Shown here piece after piece: positions 1 through 5,818 of a stretch of 10,269 nucleotides of DNA (within the stretch, counting starts at the first letter, position 1; the number at the start of each line of letters is the position of its first letter). Position numbers and translations under genes: made by a program. This stretch comes from an uncultured Eubacteriales bacterium (GTDB taxonomy: Bacteria > Bacillota > Clostridia > Peptostreptococcales > Anaerovoracaceae). The notes under the pieces are model-generated. The model saw only the letters and a program-made list of their open reading frames with translations. It was not told the DNA's origin and ran no database searches. The stretch covers positions 1 to 10,269 of the forward strand of contig CADCOV010000229.1 in NCBI GenBank assembly GCA_902803185.1, given 5' to 3'.

Positions 1-776
1 CGGAAGATGGAATCGCCCCGGATGACCCGGCGGTCCAGATAGTCGGTGATCTCCTTCGGCTCCAGCTCCACGGTGACCTTGAGCTTGCCTTCCTTTTCGC
101 CCCGGTTCAGGGCCAGGACCCGGTGGTTCGGGATCTTCGCCAGGGCCTCCTCCTTGCCGTAATACATGTCGTAGACGGTCTTCTCCTCCGGGTCCGTCGC
201 CTGGGCGGCGATGCGGCCCTTGCGGAAGGTGCGCTCCCGGATCTCCTCGGCGTCGTCCGGGTCGTCGGCGATCATCTCGGCGATGATGTCCAGGGCCCCC
301 TGGATGGCGGCTGCCGCGTCCGGCACCTCCTTCTCCGGATCCACGTACGGCGCGGCGAGGGCGTCGAGGTCCGTGGCCTTCCGGTCCTGCAAAAGGATCA
401 GGTTGGCCAAAGGCTCCAGCCCCCTGGCGCGGGCCTTGCCCGCCCTGGTGGCCTTCTTCTGCTTGAACGGTTTATACAGGTCTTCGACCCGCTGCAGGAC
501 CTCCGCCTTCTCGATCTCGGCGGTGAGCTCCGGGGTCAGCTTGCCCTGCTCTTCGATGAGGCGCAGCACCTCGTTCTTCCGCTCCTCCAGTCCTCTGAGG
601 TAGCGGAGCCGCTCCTCCAGATCCCGGAGGACCTCGTCGCTGAGGCCGCCTGTGGCCTCCTTGCGGTACCGGGCGATGAACGGGATGGTGTTGCCGCCGT
701 CGATGAGCTCCACGGTGCTGTCCACCTGGGTGCGGCGGATCTTGAATTCTGCTGCCAGTTTTGCGTTGATATCCAT
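1..776 (-). CDS. tex: Tex, S1-type RNA-binding transcription accessory protein (N-terminal part, cut by window edge)
   Basis: Reading the minus strand from the ATG at 776-774 gives 258 residues with no stop before the window edge. The protein starts MDINAKLAAEFKI and carries the Tex N-terminal signature: QV at residues 17-18, then IDGGNTIPFIARYRKEATGG at 25-44, followed by a long charged helical stretch with RLRYLRGLEERK at 56-67. Further Tex blocks are EDLYKPFKQKKATRA (98-112) and RVLALNRGEKEGKL (219-232). Tex is normally about 720-780 residues, so the YqgF-like nuclease fold, helix-hairpin-helix and C-terminal S1 domain lie outside the window. Tex is a cytoplasmic nucleic-acid-binding protein linked to transcription; its exact job varies between species. 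The start is set by AAGGAAG at 788-782. The gene is divergent from the hydrolase cluster and probably functionally unrelated to it. The family call is very secure. Confidence 0.95.
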   Translation of the reverse strand, partial: MDINAKLAAEFKIRRTQVDSTVELIDGGNTIPFIARYRKEATGGLSDEVLRDLEERLRYLRGLEERKNEVLRLIEEQGKLTPELTAEIEKAEVLQRVEDLYKPFKQKKATRAGKARARGLEPLANLILLQDRKATDLDALAAPYVDPEKEVPDAAAAIQGALDIIAEMIADDPDDAEEIRERTFRKGRIAAQATDPEEKTVYDMYYGKEEALAKIPNHRVLALNRGEKEGKLKVTVELEPKEITDYLDRRVIRGDSIF

Positions 777-800
777 GTGTACTTCCTTATTTCTGTAGTC

Positions 801-816
801 GGCGGCCGGTGCCGCC
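801..816 (-). other. Hairpin in the tex 5' leader
   Basis: GGCGGC (801-806) and GCCGCC (811-816) are perfect inverted repeats around a 4-base loop. If tex is transcribed from the -10 box at 828-823, the transcript would start about base 816, putting this stem-loop at the extreme 5' end of the mRNA, upstream of the ribosome binding site. A 5'-terminal stem-loop can slow mRNA decay; that role is inferred. Confidence 0.4.
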
Positions 817-822
817 GTTATT

Positions 823-828
823 ATTATA
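823..828 (-). promoter_or_regulatory. Probable -10 box of the tex promoter
   Basis: The minus strand reads a perfect TATAAT here, 47 bases upstream of the tex start codon. No good -35 is present: at 17-18 bp spacing the sequence is TTCCGC or TTTCCG, and there is no extended TG. The consensus -10 and its position in an AT-rich patch support a housekeeping sigma-factor promoter; the weak -35 lowers confidence. Confidence 0.4.
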
Positions 829-883
829 TGATATTTTCTCCTGCGGCGGAAAGGGTTTTTCCCGCAGGCAGGAGAGATGAGAT

Positions 884-914
884 AAAAATATTTTTAGTTG
901 GGAAAAATATTTTT
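884..914. repeat. Two identical AT palindromes AAAAATATTTTT, 19 bp apart
   Basis: AAAAATATTTTT occurs at 884-895 and again at 903-914, each a perfect 12-bp palindrome, with the starts 19 bp apart. The A and T tracts would bend DNA. They could be an upstream element, or paired binding sites for a regulator or nucleoid protein. AT-rich palindromes also arise by chance, so the role is open. Confidence 0.35.
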
Positions 915-933
915 ATGGTAAATAAAAATTTCT

Positions 934-956
934 TTATTGGAAACAGCTTCCAATAA
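934..956. promoter_or_regulatory. 23-bp perfect palindrome, possible operator
   Basis: TTATTGGAA (934-942) and TTCCAATAA (948-956) are exact inverted repeats around the 5-base centre ACAGC. The right arm contains AATAAT (952-957), which resembles a -10 element on the plus strand, although no good -35 accompanies it. There is no T-tract after it, so it is not a terminator. Nine matched bases per arm with a 5-base centre fits a dimeric repressor site. The regulator is not in the window. Confidence 0.45.
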
Positions 957-983
957 TGACGCATGGAGAAGGATCGTTGAAAA

Positions 984-1049
984 ATGCGCCTTTCTCGTTT
1001 TTGCTCCTTTGGCATTAAGCTTGCTAATCAAAAGGATGAAGAAATGTAA
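984..1049 (+). CDS. Possible 21-residue leader peptide
   Basis: An ATG at 984 opens a 21-codon frame, MRLSRFCSFGIKLANQKDEE plus a final M, ending in TAA at 1047-1049. A GGAGAAGGA purine stretch at 965-973 lies about 10 bases upstream and could serve as ribosome binding site. The stop codon's last base is the first base of the hairpin at 1049-1067, an arrangement seen in leader-peptide attenuators. No single amino acid is enriched, and the nearest plausible promoter for the main operon (1109-1137) lies downstream, so this may be chance. Confidence 0.22.
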   Translation: MRLSRFCSFGIKLANQKDEEM

Positions 1050-1067
1050 GGATCCCTGCGGGATCCT
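1049..1067 (+). other. 8-bp hairpin before the hydrolase operon
   Basis: AGGATCCC (1049-1056) and GGGATCCT (1060-1067) are exact inverted repeats around the 3-base loop TGC. No run of T follows (CGCTGCCG), so it is not an intrinsic terminator in either direction. It may be a leader-RNA structure if transcription starts upstream of it. Confidence 0.4.
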
Positions 1068-1108
1068 CGCTGCCGTATGCGCTGCCGCGCTTAAAAGGTT
1101 CAGATAAG

Positions 1109-1137
1109 TTGAAAATCTCGCCTGTTTATGGTAAGGT
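1109..1137 (+). promoter_or_regulatory. Candidate promoter for the hydrolase operon
   Basis: TTGAAA (1109-1114, 5 of 6 consensus) is followed after 17 bp by TAAGGT (1132-1137, 3 of 6), with a TG one base before the -10 as in extended -10 promoters. A start near 1144 would give a leader of about 40 bases with the AGGAGG site. The -10 is poor, so the call is tentative; AT-rich DNA at 898-957 offers other weak candidates. Confidence 0.3.
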
Positions 1138-1183
1138 GTATACGGATAAATATCTGTCTATGAAGCATTAGGAGGCAAACGTT

Positions 1184-2821
1184 ATGAAAGATCGGATCTT
1201 AGAGGTGCTGAAGGGCCTGGTCGCCTGTGACAGCATCAGCTGCACCACGAGAGAGATCTCCGCGGAGCAATACGTTTATGATTTTCTGAAGGAGATCCCG
1301 TATTTCCAGAAACATCCGGATCAGTTCGGCCTGTATGAGATCAAGGACGATCCGTTCGGCCGCAGTGTGCCTTACGCGCTGGTCCTTGGCAACAAGAAGG
1401 ATACCGTCATCTACTCCGGCCACATCGACGTCGTCGACACCCAGGTCTACGGCGATGCGGAGCCGCTTTGCTTCACCTTGGGTGAGGAGCTGGAAGCCGC
1501 GCTTGCCAAGATGCCGATGAACGACGTCCAGAGAGCGGACATGGAGTCCGGCGAGTGGATCTGGGGCCGCGGCACCGCCGACATGAAGGGCGGCGTCTCC
1601 ATCGCCATGTGCCTCGTCGAGAAATACGCCGCGCTGGCTGAGGAGGGCAAGCTGGAAGGTTCCGTCCTGTTCTCCGCCGTCGCCGACGAAGAGAGCTATT
1701 CCGCGGGTATGAGAGCCATCATGACGAAGTACCTGGAGCTGAGAGACAAGTTCGGTCTGAACTTCAAGCTCCTCGTCGACCCGGAACCGGCTGCCGAGCA
1801 GGGCCCGAAGCAGGTCCTGTCCCTGGGCTCCATCGGCAAGACCATGCCGGCCATCGTCGTGCAGGGCGCCCTTGCCCACACCGGCCACCCGTTCCACGGC
1901 ATCTCCGCGCTGAACATGCTCGCCAACATCTACGCCAAGACCCAGGGCTCCCTGGAATTCGTCGACGAATACAAGGGCGAGTCCTCCATGCCGCCGGCCT
2001 GGCTGAACCTCAGAGACCTGAAGCCGATCTACGACGTCTCCCTGCCGTTCCGCGCAGCGGGCTACATCTCTGTGCTGAGCTTTGACTCCACACTGGAGAA
2101 GATCATCGGCCAGCTGAAGGAGATCTCCCTCCAGGCCTTCAAAGAAGAAGTCGAAAAGCTGGACGGCCAGTATCAGGAGATCAAGAAGATCAACCGCTTC
2201 GAGACGAAGGAAAAGATCTACTACGAACCGTGCGTCATGACCGTCCAGGAACTCTGCGCTGTCATGAAGGAGCAGAAGGGCGAGGAATTCGAGAAGTTCT
2301 ACGCTGACCTGTACGAGAAGGCCGCGAAGAAGATCTCCGCCGGCGAGGCCTATCCGGACGTCACCATCTACATGATGAATACTTTGATGGACTACGCGGA
2401 CATCAAGCAGCCGTACGTTTTGATCGGCGTCGCGCCGCCGTACTATCCGCCGACCCACTCCGACCTGATCGAGGGCAAGGAGGGCTACGGCACCAAGGTC
2501 TATGAATACGCGAAGAAGATCTCCGAGGAGGAGTTCGGCCAGGAGCTGACTGCTGAGCACTACTTCACCGGCATCTCTGACAATAGCTACACTTCCCTGC
2601 CGGATCTGGATTTCGACGCCCTGGCGGCGACCTATCCGATGTGGGGCAGCATGTACAGCCTGGACTTTGAAGCGATCAAGGAGATCAGCGTCCCGTCCAT
2701 CCTGTACGGACCGATCGGCAGAGAGTATCACCAGTGGACCGAGCGCGTGAACAAAAAGAGCCTGCTCGAGGTCATGCCGGTGATGATCGAGAAGGTCACC
2801 AAATTTGCCTGGGAGAACTAG
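1184..2821 (+). CDS. RocB-like M20 family metallohydrolase (first of three paralogs)
   Basis: This 545-residue protein has the M20 di-metal hydrolase motifs in order: SGHID with H80 and D82, GRGTADMKGG with bridging D133, ADEES with general base E169 and ligand E170, VDPEP with D199, and REYHQWTER with H516. H232 in LAHTGHP matches the conserved His of the dimerisation lid domain. It is longer than typical ArgE/DapE enzymes (about 400 residues); the extra middle region (about 300-450, with APPYYPP at 417-423) and overall length resemble Bacillus RocB, an arginine-utilisation protein whose reaction is not firmly established. It should hydrolyse an amide or peptide bond in the cytoplasm; no signal peptide is seen. 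AGGAGG at 1170-1175, 8 bases before ATG, fixes the start. It leads the cluster and is the most divergent of the three long paralogs (DMKGG where the others have DMKSG). Family secure, substrate unknown. Confidence 0.9.
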   Translation: MKDRILEVLKGLVACDSISCTTREISAEQYVYDFLKEIPYFQKHPDQFGLYEIKDDPFGRSVPYALVLGNKKDTVIYSGHIDVVDTQVYGDAEPLCFTLGEELEAALAKMPMNDVQRADMESGEWIWGRGTADMKGGVSIAMCLVEKYAALAEEGKLEGSVLFSAVADEESYSAGMRAIMTKYLELRDKFGLNFKLLVDPEPAAEQGPKQVLSLGSIGKTMPAIVVQGALAHTGHPFHGISALNMLANIYAKTQGSLEFVDEYKGESSMPPAWLNLRDLKPIYDVSLPFRAAGYISVLSFDSTLEKIIGQLKEISLQAFKEEVEKLDGQYQEIKKINRFETKEKIYYEPCVMTVQELCAVMKEQKGEEFEKFYADLYEKAAKKISAGEAYPDVTIYMMNTLMDYADIKQPYVLIGVAPPYYPPTHSDLIEGKEGYGTKVYEYAKKISEEEFGQELTAEHYFTGISDNSYTSLPDLDFDALAATYPMWGSMYSLDFEAIKEISVPSILYGPIGREYHQWTERVNKKSLLEVMPVMIEKVTKFAWEN

Positions 2822-2824
2822 ATT

Positions 2825-4042
2825 ATGTCCGAAGGTTTCGCGAGCAAAGAAAGAGTCATCGAGCTCCTCAGGACGCTGGTCAGCGTGAGAAGTCCGTACT
2901 TCGAGGAAGATGAGATCATGAGCGTGGTCTGCGCCTGGCTGAACGGCCACGGCCTGCCGGCACGGATCCACGAATACTATGAGCCGAAGGAGACCCAGTT
3001 CCACGGGAAGAACGTGGTGGGCGCGCTGACGGGGAACCGTCCCGGCCCGACCATCTACCTGGGCGGCCACCTGGACACCGTCAAGCTCTGCAACGGCTGG
3101 ACCCGTCCGCCGTTCGACGGCGTGGTGGAAGGGGGCCGCTTGTACGGCGTCGGCGCCCTGGACATGAAGTCCGGGGACACCGCCATCATGCTGGCTCTGG
3201 AGGAGTTCGTCAAACAGCACGGCGATGACTTCGCAGGCAAGATCATCTACCAGTTCGTCTCCGACGAGGAAGGCCCGTTCGGCCTGGGCACCGCTGCGGC
3301 GATCCAGGAGAACGTGGACGGCCTCAGGGATGGCGTGGACTTTGCCATCATCGGGGAACCGTCTTCGGGCTTCACCAAGGCGCCGCACCCGTGCATCGCG
3401 CTGGGCGCCAGAGGCGGATACAACTTCCGCATCATCCTGGACGGCCTGTCGTCCCATGCGGCCACACCGCATCTGGGGGTCAGCGCCCTGGTGGATGCCT
3501 CCCGCGTCATCTGCGCGCTGGAGGAGCTGCCGCCGGTCCGGGAGGAGAAGCTGGGCGAGTCCGCGCTCTGCGTCGTGAACCTGGAGATGACCGACACCGC
3601 CTGCAGCGTGCCGGATCACGTGGAGGTGGAGGTCTTCTACCACACGGTGCTGGGCGAGACCCAGGCGACGATCCGGGAGCGGGTGGAGAAGTGCATCGAA
3701 GGCCTGGGCCTGCGCTGCCGTTGGAAGATGGTCTTCCGGGGCGGCCTGAACGAGGCGGAGGGCTTTGACGGCGGCTTCTTCCCGTATTACACCGACCCGG
3801 AGAACGAATATGTCGGGCTCCTGGCGGAGGCCACGAGGGAGATCTGCGGCTGCGATCCGAACTACGCCGCGTTCCAGAGCATCGGCGATTTCAACCACTT
3901 CGGCGGACTGCTGGGGATCCCGACGGTCCTGCTGGGCGGCGCCGGCGAACGCTTCCACAGCCACGACGAGTACGTGGAACTGGATTCCGTCTGTGAAGTC
4001 GCGAAGATCGTATTCGCGTTTCTCAATAAAACCAACAACTGA
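2825..4042 (+). CDS. ArgE/DapE-type M20 family deacylase or peptidase
   Basis: This 405-residue protein has the normal length of ArgE/DapE/CPG2-type M20 enzymes. Motifs: GGHLDT with H82 and D84, GALDMKSG with bridging D113, SDEEG with base E148 and ligand E149, GEPS with E178, lid-domain H211 in SSHAATPHLG, and final ligand H378 in RFHSHDEYV. All expected di-zinc ligands are present. Such enzymes remove acyl groups from amino acids or cut small peptides in the cytoplasm; the sequence does not distinguish ArgE-like, DapE-like or YgeY-like activity. It starts three bases after the upstream stop, with GGGAG (2811-2815) lying inside the end of that gene, so the two are almost certainly co-transcribed and probably translationally coupled. 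It uses more GGG, CGG and ACG codons than the first and third hydrolases, hinting at lower expression or a different origin. Only about 20 bases separate it from the next start codon. Confidence 0.9.
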   Translation: MSEGFASKERVIELLRTLVSVRSPYFEEDEIMSVVCAWLNGHGLPARIHEYYEPKETQFHGKNVVGALTGNRPGPTIYLGGHLDTVKLCNGWTRPPFDGVVEGGRLYGVGALDMKSGDTAIMLALEEFVKQHGDDFAGKIIYQFVSDEEGPFGLGTAAAIQENVDGLRDGVDFAIIGEPSSGFTKAPHPCIALGARGGYNFRIILDGLSSHAATPHLGVSALVDASRVICALEELPPVREEKLGESALCVVNLEMTDTACSVPDHVEVEVFYHTVLGETQATIRERVEKCIEGLGLRCRWKMVFRGGLNEAEGFDGGFFPYYTDPENEYVGLLAEATREICGCDPNYAAFQSIGDFNHFGGLLGIPTVLLGGAGERFHSHDEYVELDSVCEVAKIVFAFLNKTNN

Positions 4043-4051
4043 TGTATGAAT

Positions 4052-4056
4052 GGAGG
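4052..4056 (+). promoter_or_regulatory. Ribosome binding site that decides the start at 4064
   Basis: GGAGG lies 7 bases before the ATG at 4064. The upstream in-frame ATG at 4046 overlaps the region before this site and has no purine-rich site of its own, so the shorter product is preferred. Confidence 0.7.
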
Positions 4057-4063
4057 ATTACCA

Positions 4064-5728
4064 ATGAGACCGGAAGTCACCAAGAGAATCAAAGAAATTG
4101 CCCTTGACTTCACGTCGCAGCTCAGCGTCGTGGAGACTCCGGATGAGATCAAGATGGCCCAGAAGATCTACGACACGATCTCTTCCATCGACTATTACAA
4201 GAAGCACCCGGAACTGGTGTACCAGCTGGATTGCCCGGGCGACCAGTACGGCCGCCGCGTCGTCGTCGCCGAGATGAACGGCGAGAAGGCCCCGTCCAAC
4301 AAGACCGTTCTGATGATCGGCCACTTCGATACCGTCGGCATCTCCGACTACGGCCTCCTGAAGGAGTTCGCCGGACAGCCGGAAGTCCTCGCCGAGGAAT
4401 TCAAGAAGATCAAACTGCCGCCGGAAGCTAAGGCTGACCTGGAATCCGGCAAGTACCTCTTCGGCAGAGGCCTCTTCGATATGAAGTCCGGCGATGCCGC
4501 CATCATCGGCATCATGGAGGAGATCTCCAAAGACATCGAGAACTTCGAAGGCAACCTGATCTACTGCGCGGTCTGCGACGAGGAGTCCAACTCCACCGGT
4601 ATGCTGACCTTCGTGCCGCACCTCATCAAGCTGAGAGAGGAGAAGGGCTATGACTACCTGGCGATGATCGACCCGGACTACATGGCTCCGGCTTATCCGG
4701 GAGACCCGCTGAAGTATGTCTTTGTCGGCACCGTCGGCAAGATCATGCCGACCTTCTACATCGTCGGCAAGGAGACCCACGTCGGCGAATCCTTCGACGG
4801 CCTCGACCCGAACCAGATCGCGGCCCAGCTGACCTGCCGCATCAACCTGAACCCTGAGTTCAGCGACGTGGTGGACGGCGAAGTCACCCTGCCTCCGGTC
4901 ACCCTGAAGCAGAGAGACCTGAAGACCGAGTACTCCGTCCAGACCGCGACCAAAGCGATCCTGATGTTCAACTACGCGACCCACGATTCCGAACCGGATG
5001 CCGTCCTCGCCAAGATGAAGGCCGCCGGCCAGGAGGAGTTCCAGAAGGTCGTCGACACCCTGAACGAGCGCTACAAGATCTTCTGCGAGATGTACCACCG
5101 CGAGTTCCGTCCGCAGCCTTGGGTCGCCCGCACCATGACCTATGACGAGATGTATGAAGCCGTCAAGGCCGAGATGGGCGATGAGCTGGATGCGAAGATC
5201 GCCGCTTACACCAAGGAACTGAAGGAAGACACCACCATCGACGTCCGCGAGAAGTCCTACAGACTGGTCGACTACGTCCACGATCTGTGGTCCGACAGAG
5301 ACCCGGTCCTGGTCGTCTACTTCACGCCGCCTTACTATCCGCACATCGCCGTCCACGACGACGATCCGCGTGACAAGGTCCTGATCGACGCCGTCCGCGC
5401 CGCCATCGAGACCGTCAAGGCCGATCCGGAATTCGATTACTCCCTGGTGGAGAAGAGATTCCTGCCTTGCATCTCCGACCTCAGCTATGCCGCCGCTCCG
5501 ACGGATCCGCTGGTCCTCGAGAAGTACCAGAAGAACACCCCGGGCTACGGCAAGGATGGCATCTACTATCTGCCGCTCGATATGATGCAGGCTCTGGACC
5601 TGCCGGTCACCGACATCGGTACCGTCGGCAAGGACGCCCACAAGTTCACCGAGCGCATCGATCCTAGATTCACCTTCCAGTACACGCCGGAACTGATCTA
5701 TCAGACCATCAAGAACCTGCTGAAATAA
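4064..5728 (+). CDS. RocB-like M20 family metallohydrolase (second paralog)
   Basis: I start this gene at 4064, not at the in-frame ATG at 4046, because GGAGG (4052-4056) is 7 bases before 4064 and would lie inside a longer reading. The product is 554 residues. Motifs: IGHFDT with H87 and D89, GLFDMKSG with bridging D139, CDEES with base E173 and ligand E174, IDPDY with D203, lid-domain H239 in ETHVGESFDG, and final ligand H526 in GKDAHKFTER. The TPPYYPH segment (421-427) matches APPYYPP of the first paralog. Layout and length are RocB-like, with no signal peptide, so a cytoplasmic amidase or peptidase is expected. It is much closer to the third paralog (7486-9147) than to the first; shared segments include DMKSG, CDEE, PGD, HVG and DPN at matching positions. 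Codon bias is very strong, suggesting high expression. It follows the ArgE/DapE-type gene after 21 bases. Confidence 0.9.
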   Translation: MRPEVTKRIKEIALDFTSQLSVVETPDEIKMAQKIYDTISSIDYYKKHPELVYQLDCPGDQYGRRVVVAEMNGEKAPSNKTVLMIGHFDTVGISDYGLLKEFAGQPEVLAEEFKKIKLPPEAKADLESGKYLFGRGLFDMKSGDAAIIGIMEEISKDIENFEGNLIYCAVCDEESNSTGMLTFVPHLIKLREEKGYDYLAMIDPDYMAPAYPGDPLKYVFVGTVGKIMPTFYIVGKETHVGESFDGLDPNQIAAQLTCRINLNPEFSDVVDGEVTLPPVTLKQRDLKTEYSVQTATKAILMFNYATHDSEPDAVLAKMKAAGQEEFQKVVDTLNERYKIFCEMYHREFRPQPWVARTMTYDEMYEAVKAEMGDELDAKIAAYTKELKEDTTIDVREKSYRLVDYVHDLWSDRDPVLVVYFTPPYYPHIAVHDDDPRDKVLIDAVRAAIETVKADPEFDYSLVEKRFLPCISDLSYAAAPTDPLVLEKYQKNTPGYGKDGIYYLPLDMMQALDLPVTDIGTVGKDAHKFTERIDPRFTFQYTPELIYQTIKNLLK

Positions 5729-5755
5729 GCGAGTCAAACCACTTTAGTCTAACGA

Positions 5756-5786
5756 GTGCCCGGGCGGCCTTCCGCCGTCCGGGCAC
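5756..5786 (+). other. Strong intercistronic hairpin without U-tract
   Basis: GTGCCCGG (5756-5763) pairs with CCGGGCAC (5779-5786), and GGCGG (5763-5767) can pair with CCGCC (5772-5776) inside. It is followed by GGGTATTGG rather than T residues, so it is not a classic terminator. It sits between the second RocB-like gene and the amidohydrolase and could protect the upstream mRNA, be a processing site or partly reduce read-through. An in-frame GTG at 5756 inside the stem is a poor start candidate for the next gene. Confidence 0.55.
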
Positions 5787-5818
5787 GGGTATTGGAAACT
5801 CTAAGGAGAAGAGCAGTA

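Larger units (their letters stand above)
777..1183. other. Divergent intergenic region between tex and the hydrolase cluster
   Basis: This 407-base stretch has no established gene. It changes from AT-rich (about 820-960) to mixed composition (960-1183). It holds the tex promoter, two 12-bp AT palindromes, a 23-bp palindrome, a possible 21-codon leader ORF, an 8-bp hairpin and a weak promoter close to the first hydrolase; each is listed separately. There is also a lesser inverted repeat, CCTGCGG (840-846) with CCGCAGG (862-868), and a short direct repeat CGCTGCCG near 1068-1090. I see no tRNA, riboswitch class or transposon end that I recognise. Its length and number of symmetric elements suggest regulated divergent transcription. 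Confidence 0.6.

Noticed and set aside
915..945. CodY-like site in the divergent region
   Set aside because: AAATTTCTTTATT-like sequence has too many mismatches to AATTTTCNGAAAATT to support the call.
123..956. A 277-codon plus-strand frame across the tex gene
   Set aside because: It lies opposite the clearly recognisable Tex coding sequence, and its end runs into AT-rich intergenic DNA.
824..1015. A 63-residue lysine-rich minus-strand frame in the divergent region
   Set aside because: It has no good ribosome binding site, reads through AT tracts and overlaps the tex promoter; its composition is explained by A/T-rich DNA.
1199..3964. A 921-codon open frame on the minus strand across the first two hydrolase genes
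   Set aside because: It is a shadow of biased codon use: the plus-strand genes avoid TTA, CTA and TCA codons, so the opposite strand has few stops. The translation is low-complexity, rich in Leu, Val, Asp, Arg and His, with no recognisable domain, and it spans two real genes.
4058..5737. Long minus-strand open frame opposite the second RocB-like gene
   Set aside because: Same codon-bias artefact; the plus-strand frame has complete M20 motifs and a ribosome binding site.
5756..5818. Upstream GTG start adding 21 residues to the amidohydrolase
   Set aside because: The GTG is inside a strong stem, lacks a ribosome binding site, and the added Arg-rich residues do not resemble the family N-terminus; the ATG at 5819 has AAGGAG upstream.
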